Source: Clostridiales bacterium UBA1248
Lineage (GTDB): Bacteria > Bacillota > Clostridia > Oscillospirales > CAG-272
Length of the DNA stretch: 11,004 nucleotides
Direction of reading: 5' to 3'
Assembly: GCA_002308615.1 (NCBI GenBank)
Contig: DBWC01000069.1
Coordinates: 1 to 11,004, forward strand
The notes under the pieces are model-generated. The model saw only the letters and a program-made list of their open reading frames with translations, made no database searches and was not told the origin of the DNA. This document shows, in pieces, positions 6,634 through 11,004 of the stretch. The number at the start of each line of letters is the position of its first letter. Within the stretch, counting starts at the first letter, position 1. The translations under genes were made by a program, and so were the position numbers.

Positions 6634-7043
6634 CGGCGGATAAGAAAACGGCAAAAATGTATAACGGATCGACGCTCGCCTACGTGGGAGACGCCGTTGC
6701 GGAGGTCTTCGTAAGGAGCGTTCTGGTCGAATGCGGGATAAGCGATACGGCGCGCTTCAACGAGCTGGCGCTCAGGTTCGTTACAGCTCACGCGCAGTCG
6801 GAGGCGTATTCAAAGATATCGGAGCTTGTAACAGAGGACGAAAAAGAGATACTTTTGCGCGGCAGAAACGCAAAATTAACGCACCGCCCGAAGAATCAGA
6901 CGCAGTCCGACTACCGCCGCGCCACCGGATTTGAAGCGCTCATGGGCTATCTTTATCTCTGCGGAAACGAGGAAAGAGCCAAAGAACTGTTTGAAAAATC
7001 GTATGAAGACGTCATTTTTGGCATAAAAAACAAAATGTTGTAA
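6630..7043 (+). CDS. mrnC: Mini-ribonuclease III (MrnC)
   Basis: A 137-residue stand-alone RNase III catalytic domain without a double-stranded RNA binding domain. Family motifs are LAYVGDAVAEVFVR (about 16-29, metal-binding Asp21), LRGRNAK (76-82), PKNQ (87-90) and YRRATGFEALMGYLYL (95-110, with Glu102). In Bacillus Mini-III trims 23S rRNA precursor ends as a dimer. The Tyr usually found after GDAV is Ala here. The ATG overlaps the TGA of the preceding gene, and GAGGTG lies 11 nt upstream, so it is the last gene of the moxR operon. In many Firmicutes mrnC instead follows cysS, so linkage to a MoxR/transglutaminase module is notable. Length is normal for the family. Confidence 0.92.
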   Translation: MTADKKTAKMYNGSTLAYVGDAVAEVFVRSVLVECGISDTARFNELALRFVTAHAQSEAYSKISELVTEDEKEILLRGRNAKLTHRPKNQTQSDYRRATGFEALMGYLYLCGNEERAKELFEKSYEDVIFGIKNKML

Positions 7044-7063
7044 AAAATTTACAATTTATTTTT
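7038..7063 (+). terminator. Weak AT-rich terminator after mrnC
   Basis: TTGTAAA (7038-7044) pairs with TTTACAA (7048-7054) around a 3-nt loop, followed by TTTATTTTT. The stem includes the mrnC stop codon and has only two G-C class pairs' worth of stability, so it would be a weak stop at best. It lies just before the rpmH promoter. Confidence 0.35.
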
Positions 7064-7074
7064 GCAAATATCTA

Positions 7075-7104
7075 TTGACAAAAAGCGCAGTTATATAATA
7101 TAAT
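7075..7104 (+). promoter_or_regulatory. Strong sigma-A promoter of the rpmH operon
   Basis: A perfect TTGACA (7075-7080) is separated by 18 nt from a perfect TATAAT (7099-7104). A second TATAAT overlaps at 7094-7099 but with an unfavourable 13-nt spacing. Predicted start is near 7111, giving a leader of about 98 nt to the L34 ATG. High strength suits a ribosomal protein gene. Confidence 0.85.
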
Positions 7105-7108
7105 ATGC

Positions 7109-7167
7109 TTTGCCTGCCGAAAGGCAAAAGAGTGCTTTGATTATATTGATGCGTTAATCGGGGCATC
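7109..7167 (+). promoter_or_regulatory. Structured 5' leader of rpmH
   Basis: The predicted start of the rpmH transcript falls at the base of a 7-bp hairpin, TTTGCCT with AGGCAAA (7109-7115 and 7122-7128, 6-nt loop). A second, weaker stem pairs GATGC (7148-7152) with GCATC (7163-7167). A hairpin at the extreme 5' end commonly slows decay from that end; a protein-binding leader is also possible. No match to a known ribosomal-protein leader or riboswitch was recognised. Confidence 0.35.
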
Positions 7168-7208
7168 GTATATACAAATAAGATTCCGAAAAAAGGAGGC
7201 AAAATCAG

Positions 7209-7343
7209 ATGCTCAGAACATACCAGCCGAAGAAGCGCCAGCGCAAGAGAGAGCACGGCTTCAGAAAAAGAATGGCTACGGCAAACGGCAGAAAGGTTCT
7301 TAAAAGAAGACGCGCAAAGGGCAGAGAAAGACTGACCTATTGA
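7209..7343 (+). CDS. rpmH: 50S ribosomal protein L34
   Basis: A 44-residue, strongly basic protein with the complete L34 signature: RTYQPKKRQRKREHGFRKRM at the N-terminus (residues 3-22), then NGRKVLKRRRAKGRERL. It is part of the large ribosomal subunit. The start is set by AAGGAGG (7193-7199) with a 9-nt spacer. The gene heads the conserved rpmH-rnpA-yidD-yidC-jag cluster, driven by the promoter at 7075-7104 and separated from rnpA by a terminator-like hairpin. Residue 2 is Leu and the C-terminus ends in Tyr, minor departures from the common form. In many bacteria dnaA and the replication origin lie on the upstream side of rpmH; here the upstream neighbour is mrnC. Confidence 0.97.
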   Translation: MLRTYQPKKRQRKREHGFRKRMATANGRKVLKRRRAKGRERLTY

Positions 7344-7372
7344 TTGGCTTACACAAGGCGATTGCCGCTACT

Positions 7373-7397
7373 AACCTCTGCATCCCAGGGGTTTTTT
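7373..7397 (+). terminator. Terminator/attenuator between rpmH and rnpA
   Basis: An 8-bp stem with one wobble pair (AACCTCTG, 7373-7380, with CAGGGGTT, 7386-7393) and a 5-nt loop runs directly into a tract of six T (7392-7397). This is a good intrinsic terminator shape. Because rnpA and the rest of the cluster have no other visible promoter, partial read-through is the likely mode, lowering RnpA relative to L34. Confidence 0.7.
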
Positions 7398-7406
7398 AGT
7401 TAAAGA

Positions 7407-7805
7407 ATGAAATACTATACCTTAAAAGAAAATCATCTTTTTTCAAAGGCATACAGGAACGGACAGCGTGCCGGAGGAAAATATATAAGCGTTTACGTCA
7501 TGCCCGATTATCATGCTGCGCGTTTACAGCGGGCTAATCCGTTAAAATTGAGGATAAACCGTGTCGGCGTCACCGTCACGAAAAAGCTCGGCGTCGCGGT
7601 CGTGCGCAGCCGCGTTAAGCGGATACTGCGGCAGGCCTATTACAAAGCATTGAAAACGCTTGATATGAAGACCGGCAAAATCATAGTCATCGCCGCGAGA
7701 TCGGCGGCGATACCCGCAAAAACGGACGATATATACAAAGAGCTGAAGGAGGCGTTCTTACAGCTCGGCGTCGCGGAGAACAAAAAGGAGGCGGAGGATG
7801 AGTAA
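7407..7805 (+). CDS. rnpA: Ribonuclease P protein component
   Basis: A 132-residue basic protein, the cofactor of the RNase P ribozyme that matures tRNA 5' ends. Family features: YTLKENHLFSKAYRNGQR at the N-terminus, RVGVTVTKKLGVAVVRSRVKRILRQAYY (about 52-79) carrying the RNR-type RNA-binding motif, and a C-terminal helix. In the core motif the usual Asn is Ser (R68-S69-R70). The loop between strands 1 and 2 (about 32-51) is a little longer than usual. There is no convincing Shine-Dalgarno before the ATG (only AAAGA two bases upstream), consistent with low translation. The 3' end overlaps yidD by 8 nt, and the yidD ribosome site lies inside this gene. Confidence 0.93.
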   Translation: MKYYTLKENHLFSKAYRNGQRAGGKYISVYVMPDYHAARLQRANPLKLRINRVGVTVTKKLGVAVVRSRVKRILRQAYYKALKTLDMKTGKIIVIAARSAAIPAKTDDIYKELKEAFLQLGVAENKKEAEDE

Positions 7806-8049
7806 GATCTTTATGGCGCTCATAAGCTTTTACCGTAAATATCTCTCCGGACTGAAAAGTCATCCGACCTGCAAGTATTATCCCACCTGCTCGGAGTACG
7901 GCTATGAATGCATCAAAATACACGGATGGTTCATAGGCTCGCTTCTCACGGCGTGGAGGATACTGCGCTGCAATCCGTTTTCACGCGGAGGAGTAGACTA
8001 TCCGCCCGAGAAAAAAATCAAGATGATCAGGCCTAAAGAAAGGCCCTGA
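7798..8049 (+). CDS. yidD: Membrane protein insertion efficiency factor YidD
   Basis: An 83-residue protein of the YidD family, which helps YidC-dependent insertion from the inner face of the membrane. The signature is intact: YRKYLSGLKSHPTCKYYPTCSEYGYECI (about 12-39) and WRILRCNPFSRGGVDYPP (about 53-70). Conserved cysteines are Cys25, Cys31 and Cys58. The N-terminus is amphipathic rather than a true membrane helix. The start has AAGGAGG (7785-7791) 6 nt upstream, inside the end of rnpA, so translation is probably coupled. It lies between rnpA and yidC, the standard place. Confidence 0.95.
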   Translation: MSKIFMALISFYRKYLSGLKSHPTCKYYPTCSEYGYECIKIHGWFIGSLLTAWRILRCNPFSRGGVDYPPEKKIKMIRPKERP

Positions 8050-8050
8050 T
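8026..8050 (+). promoter_or_regulatory. Hairpin at the end of yidD
   Basis: ATCAGGCCT and AGGCCCTGAT pair over 9 bp with one bulged C and an AAAGA-type loop. The stem includes the yidD stop codon and ends about 4 nt before the yidC Shine-Dalgarno (AAAGGA, 8055-8060). No U-run follows, so it is not an intrinsic terminator. It may protect or separate the yidD and yidC parts of the mRNA. Confidence 0.45.
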
Positions 8051-8067
8051 AACGAAAGGATCAACGG

Positions 8068-9297
8068 ATGAGTACAATACTCGGATACCTTGCCGAGGGA
8101 CTTAAGTACCTGATGATATTCTGCGACTGGATCTGCGGTCACAACTACTGGATCGCGCTGTTCCTTTTCGCGTTTATTATCAAGCTGGTGCTTTTCCCGT
8201 TTGGTATCAAACAACAGAGAAGCCAGCAGAAGCTGGCAAAGCTTCGTCCCAAGGAAGAAGTAATAAGGAGAAAATACAGAGACAGGACAGACCAGGAATC
8301 CGTTCGTAAGATGAACGAGGAGATCCAGGCGATGTACCGTGAGGAGAAATACAGCCAGTTCAGCGGCTGTCTTCCAATGCTCCTTCAGCTGCCCATACTT
8401 TTCTCGCTTTATTACATCATTCAGAACCCGCTTCACTATCTGTGCCAGTTCGGAAAAGCTCAGATAGAAGTCATAATGGAGACGTTCCACAGGCTGACCG
8501 GTTATGCAAGCGCGTCAACGTATCAGAACATTACGATAAAAGCGACGAGCTTTTTAAACGACGCCGCAAGCCGCCAGAGCCTTATCAACGCTTTGCCGGT
8601 AGACGGCACAGTGCCGACGGGCGCGGTGGGAGCCGCGGGACAGACTTTTGCAAATTACGCGGAATTCCGCGCTGATCTTGTACAGCAGCTTACGACCAAG
8701 AATTTCCCGAATTTCAAAATGTTCGGATTTATCGATCTGTCCGTAATGCCGAGCGAGCAGATACTCTGGTATATCCTTATACCGATAATCACGTTCGGAC
8801 TGCTTCTTCTGACCGCAAAGCTGCAGAAGAAATTCACTTATCAGCCCTTGTCCGCGGAGCTTCAGCAGAAGAATTTCTCAACAAAGCTGATGGAATACAT
8901 GATGCCGGCTTTGTCCGCGATGATCGCGTTCTCGCTCCCGTCCGCCCTTGCGTTTTACTGGATCTACCAGAATGTGCTCGGCTTCGGTCAGCAGGTGCTT
9001 TTGTCCAAGCTGTTCCCGACGCCTAAGATGAGCGAAGCGGAGATAAAAGAGGCTTTGAAAGAAGCGGACAGACAGGCGTACGAGGCTAAAAAAGCGGAAG
9101 AAAAACGCAAAAAATCAATACACGAAGAAGACAGAGCCATGTCGGAAATGAACCGCGGAACGGGAGTTCCGGAGGGCTGGGTAGAGCCTATGGGTCCAAG
9201 CTCTGTAAAACCGGAGAGCACCGACAGTAAAAAAGGCAAAAAAAGCAAGGTCTTAGACCGTGCGGAGATGAAAAACGATAAAAAGGAAGACAAATAA
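8068..9297 (+). CDS. yidC: Membrane protein insertase YidC (Oxa1/Alb3 family)
   Basis: A 409-residue insertase placing proteins in the cytoplasmic membrane, alone or with the Sec channel. Visible parts: an N-terminal amphipathic segment, helix 1 (about 27-46) with Lys39 where many homologues have the functional Arg, a charged cytoplasmic hairpin (about 47-95), helix 2 with GCLPMLLQLPILFSLYYII (100-118), helix 3 (about 230-252), and a final pair (about 276-314) with MMPALSAMIAFSLPSALAFYW. There is no lipobox, unlike Bacillus SpoIIIJ. A region of roughly 100 residues between helices 2 and 3 (about 123-226) is much longer than in short Gram-positive forms, and the Lys/Glu-rich tail (about 320-409) could contact ribosomes (inference). 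The start has AAAGGA 7 nt upstream. jag begins 8 nt after the stop. Confidence 0.93.
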   Translation: MSTILGYLAEGLKYLMIFCDWICGHNYWIALFLFAFIIKLVLFPFGIKQQRSQQKLAKLRPKEEVIRRKYRDRTDQESVRKMNEEIQAMYREEKYSQFSGCLPMLLQLPILFSLYYIIQNPLHYLCQFGKAQIEVIMETFHRLTGYASASTYQNITIKATSFLNDAASRQSLINALPVDGTVPTGAVGAAGQTFANYAEFRADLVQQLTTKNFPNFKMFGFIDLSVMPSEQILWYILIPIITFGLLLLTAKLQKKFTYQPLSAELQQKNFSTKLMEYMMPALSAMIAFSLPSALAFYWIYQNVLGFGQQVLLSKLFPTPKMSEAEIKEALKEADRQAYEAKKAEEKRKKSIHEEDRAMSEMNRGTGVPEGWVEPMGPSSVKPESTDSKKGKKSKVLDRAEMKNDKKEDK

Positions 9298-9305
9298 GTT
9301 TTAAT

Positions 9306-9947
9306 ATGAAAAAAGAAACGATAAAGACAGCGCCGACGGTCGAAGCCGCCGTCAAAGCCGCCTGCGAAGAGCTCGGAGTATCGCCCGACGACGTTATATA
9401 CGAGGTGCTTGCGCAGCCTAAAAGAGGATTTTTCGGAATAGGCTCGGCGGAAGCGAAGGTCAGAGTTGAATATACGGTAAAGCCCTCGTCCGCGGCGGAC
9501 GACTTTGCAAAGAAGCTGCTTGAAAATATGCAGATAGACGCGGAGATAGAGACAGAGCTCTGCGACAACGGAGAATATCTCATAAACATTACAGGAGAAG
9601 AAGCCGGCGTTCTTATAGGACACCATGGAGAAACGCTTGACGCGCTCCAGTATCTGTGCAATCTCGCCGCCAACAAAAAGGACGGAGAAGCGGACGACAG
9701 AGAGTATACGCGCGTCGTGGTCGACATTTCCGGTTACCGCGCAAAGCGTGAGGAAACTCTGCGCATACTTGCGAGAAGGACCGCGGAAAAAGCTTTGAAA
9801 TATAAAAGAAGCGTATCGCTTGAACCGATGCCCTCGCACGAGCGCAGGATAATCCACTCCGAAATACAGAAAATAGAGGGTGTTACGACCAATTCGATAG
9901 GCTCCGAAAATAACCGCAGAGTCGTGATAATCCCCGAAAAAAGATAA
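9306..9947 (+). CDS. jag: RNA-binding protein Jag/KhpB (EloR-type)
   Basis: A 213-residue protein with the three Jag parts in order: Jag_N (about 3-55, with QPKRGFFGIGSAEAKV), a KH domain (about 75-142) with the GxxG loop Gly105-His-His-Gly108 followed by ETLDALQYL, and an R3H domain (about 145-210) with the Arg180-x3-His184 signature in PSHERRIIHSEI. In streptococci KhpB works with KhpA to bind small RNAs and mRNAs and affects cell elongation and division. It is encoded 8 nt after yidC, its usual partner. There is no good ribosome site close to the ATG, so coupling to yidC translation is likely. It is the last gene of the rpmH transcript. mnmE, the usual next gene, is not present. Confidence 0.95.
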   Translation: MKKETIKTAPTVEAAVKAACEELGVSPDDVIYEVLAQPKRGFFGIGSAEAKVRVEYTVKPSSAADDFAKKLLENMQIDAEIETELCDNGEYLINITGEEAGVLIGHHGETLDALQYLCNLAANKKDGEADDREYTRVVVDISGYRAKREETLRILARRTAEKALKYKRSVSLEPMPSHERRIIHSEIQKIEGVTTNSIGSENNRRVVIIPEKR

Positions 9948-9951
9948 TTTC

Positions 9952-9978
9952 AAATCCCCGGTGCTCCGGGGATTTTTT
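9952..9978 (+). terminator. Intrinsic terminator of the rpmH-jag operon
   Basis: A perfect 10-bp stem (AAATCCCCGG with CCGGGGATTT) closes a 4-nt loop TGCT and continues into six T (9973-9978), starting 5 nt after the jag stop codon. This is the clearest terminator in the window. Confidence 0.93.
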
Positions 9979-9986
9979 ATGGCAAA

Positions 9987-10063
9987 GCCAATTCATTCCG
10001 CAAGAGCGGAAATTCACGGCGAAGCCTATTCATGACGGCGTTTGAATGAATTGCCCTGCGGGC
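9987..10063. repeat. Compound palindromic intergenic repeat
   Basis: The gap between the jag terminator and the next promoter is packed with nested inverted repeats. AATTCATTC (9990-9998) pairs with GAATGAATT (10044-10052) to form an outer stem. Alternative inner hairpins are TTCCGC/GCGGAA (9996-10001 and 10006-10011), GGC/GCC (10018-10026), ATTCA/TGAAT (10028-10032 and 10043-10047), and GCCC/GGGC (10053-10063). No ORF or promoter is seen within it. The architecture resembles dispersed non-coding palindromic elements; copy number cannot be judged from this window. Confidence 0.55.
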
Positions 10064-10086
10064 GTCCGGAAGATTATTATTTGTCG

Positions 10087-10115
10087 TTGACAAACCGATT
10101 ATTATATTGTATAAT
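10087..10115 (+). promoter_or_regulatory. Perfect-consensus promoter of the SGNH hydrolase gene
   Basis: TTGACA (10087-10092), 17 nt, then TATAAT (10110-10115): a full match to the sigma-A consensus with optimal spacing. The expected start near 10122 leaves a leader of about 18 nt carrying AAAGGG (10126-10131) 8 nt before the ATG at 10140. Confidence 0.85.
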
Positions 10116-10139
10116 ATAAAAAACGAAAGGGTTTTTTGT

Positions 10140-10937
10140 ATGGATCTTGATAAATTATATTTTCCGCCGGACGAAAAGCCGCTTGACCGGCTCGTTTCCG
10201 ACGGCGGCTTCTGCGGTATATTCCGCACGATAGCGTGCATAGGCGACAGCCTTGCGTCAGGCGATTTTGAAACGGTCGCGGGCGGCTGCAGGTACTTTAT
10301 AGATATGTTCGATTATTCGTGGGGGCAGTATCTTGCGCGCGCGGCGGGCTGTACCGTGTATAATTTCTCAAAAGGCGGCATGACGGCAAAGGACTACTGC
10401 GGCGGCTTTGCTTCAAATATGTGCTTCTGGAACACGGAAAAGGCGGCGCAGGCTTACGTCATAGCGCTCGGCTGCAACGACTTTTTTGAAAAAGACCAGC
10501 TTCCGATCGGTGACATTCCGGATATTCGCGACGATTACAGATACAACGCGAACACGTTTGTCGGAAAATACGCCGAGATAATACAAAGGTATAAAATAAT
10601 AGCCCCGGACGCGAAGTTTTTCCTTCTGACGATGCCCGACGAGGATATGGACGAGGAGGGAAAAAGAAAGCTTAAGCTCCACCACGATCTGATACATAAG
10701 ATAGCGGAAAAATTCTCAAACTGCTACGTTATAGATCTGTATGAATATATGCCGGCGCAGGATAAGGGCTTTAAGGAAAAGTTTTATATGGAAGGCCATC
10801 TTAATCCGTGCGGCTATATCCTTTTCGCGCAGGCGATAACGTCGTATATCGACTACATTATAAGACACAATATAAAGGATTTTGCAAGGGTCGCGTTTAT
10901 AAATACGGAGTTTTCCGACAGCAGAATTAAGAATTAA
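10140..10937 (+). CDS. SGNH/GDSL-family hydrolase
   Basis: A 265-residue cytoplasmic-looking protein with no signal peptide. SGNH blocks can be placed: CIGDSLASGDF with nucleophile Ser37, NFSKGGMTA with the block II Gly (79 or 80), ALGCNDFF with Asn113, and MEGHLNPCGY with His220. The Asp normally three residues before the His is Met217 here, so a complete Ser-His-Asp triad is not seen at the usual place. The family includes esterases, lipases and carbohydrate acetyl-esterases; the substrate cannot be told. The ATG at 10140 is chosen over a TTG at 10107 because the latter overlaps the promoter -10, while AAAGGG lies 8 nt before 10140. It stands alone between a terminator and a repeat. The last codons and stop lie in a 7-bp tandem repeat. 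Confidence 0.85.
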   Translation: MDLDKLYFPPDEKPLDRLVSDGGFCGIFRTIACIGDSLASGDFETVAGGCRYFIDMFDYSWGQYLARAAGCTVYNFSKGGMTAKDYCGGFASNMCFWNTEKAAQAYVIALGCNDFFEKDQLPIGDIPDIRDDYRYNANTFVGKYAEIIQRYKIIAPDAKFFLLTMPDEDMDEEGKRKLKLHHDLIHKIAEKFSNCYVIDLYEYMPAQDKGFKEKFYMEGHLNPCGYILFAQAITSYIDYIIRHNIKDFARVAFINTEFSDSRIKN

Positions 10938-11004
10938 GAATGTAGGGGCGACCATTGGTCGTCCGTTGTAGGGGAGGGGTTTCCCCTCCCGAGTGAAGAG
11001 TGAA
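10923..11004. repeat. Modular palindromic repeat with 7-bp tandem borders
   Basis: The left border is a 7-bp tandem repeat, AGAATTA twice plus AGAAT (10923-10941). Next come two modules, each starting TGTAGGGG (10941-10948 and 10967-10974) and ending in CCG. The first core is an 8-bp hairpin (10946-10953 with 10957-10964), the second GGGAGGGG/CCCCTCCC (10972-10979 with 10983-10990). The right border is GAGTGAA in two tandem copies (10991-11004), reaching the window end. The shared head and variable hairpin cores suggest a mobile or recombining non-coding repeat. Confidence 0.6.

Noticed and set aside
7044..7208. Replication origin upstream of rpmH
   Set aside because: No DnaA-box-like TTATCCACA repeats and no dnaA gene; the AT-richness is explained by the promoter.
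8988..9953. 321-codon reverse ORF over the yidC tail and jag
   Set aside because: It lies antisense to two well-identified genes, has no recognisable domain, and is low in complexity; an effect of codon bias in the true frames.
10107..10139. Upstream TTG start for the SGNH hydrolase
   Set aside because: It overlaps the perfect -10 box and would precede the expected transcription start.
1..11004. CRISPR array, tRNA or rRNA genes, insertion sequence
   Set aside because: No regularly spaced direct repeats, cloverleaf sequences, rRNA segments or transposase motifs were seen on reading the window.

Overview
The window looks like the chromosome of a Clostridia-class Firmicute of moderate to high GC, probably an uncultivated gut-type lineage (inference; the order cannot be fixed from this sequence alone). 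Supporting signs are the Bacillus/Clostridium-type MazF, the YajC next to a TIGR04086-type membrane protein, Mini-ribonuclease III, the rpmH-rnpA-yidD-yidC-jag order, purine-rich Shine-Dalgarno sequences, and short palindromic intergenic repeats at both edges and in the 9948-10139 gap.

Layout. Positions 1-75 hold a two-hairpin repeat. On the minus strand, 77-1380 carries mazF (1027-1380), then yajC (569-922) from its own promoter, then a four-helix membrane protein (77-505). A divergent AT-rich region (1381-1630) follows, with a 24-bp dyad and a promoter facing right. On the plus strand, 1631-7043 is one tightly packed operon: MoxR-type AAA+ ATPase, DUF58 protein, large transglutaminase-like membrane protein, and Mini-ribonuclease III, with 3-nt or ATGA junctions. 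A strong promoter at 7075-7104 then drives rpmH, a terminator-like attenuator, rnpA, yidD, yidC and jag, closed by a clear terminator at 9952-9978. A palindromic repeat and a perfect-consensus promoter precede a stand-alone SGNH/GDSL hydrolase (10140-10937). Its stop codon lies inside another modular repeat that runs to the window end.

How the genes fit together. YajC and YidC are the membrane-protein export and insertion components. YidD assists YidC, and Jag/KhpB is the RNA-binding partner usually encoded with it. RnpA and Mini-III are RNA-processing enzymes, and L34 is ribosomal. MoxR, DUF58 and the transglutaminase-like protein form a widespread but poorly understood trio, probably a membrane-associated chaperone and cell-envelope module.

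Most of the window is housekeeping DNA. I did not find a convincing new defence or mobile system. The best leads are the solitary mazF with a possible antisense promoter, the rpmH-rnpA attenuator, the identical 17-bp core shared by two promoters 9 kb apart, the altered catalytic residues in the transglutaminase-like and SGNH proteins, and the modular repeat families, one of which appears to have supplied the 3' end of a gene.
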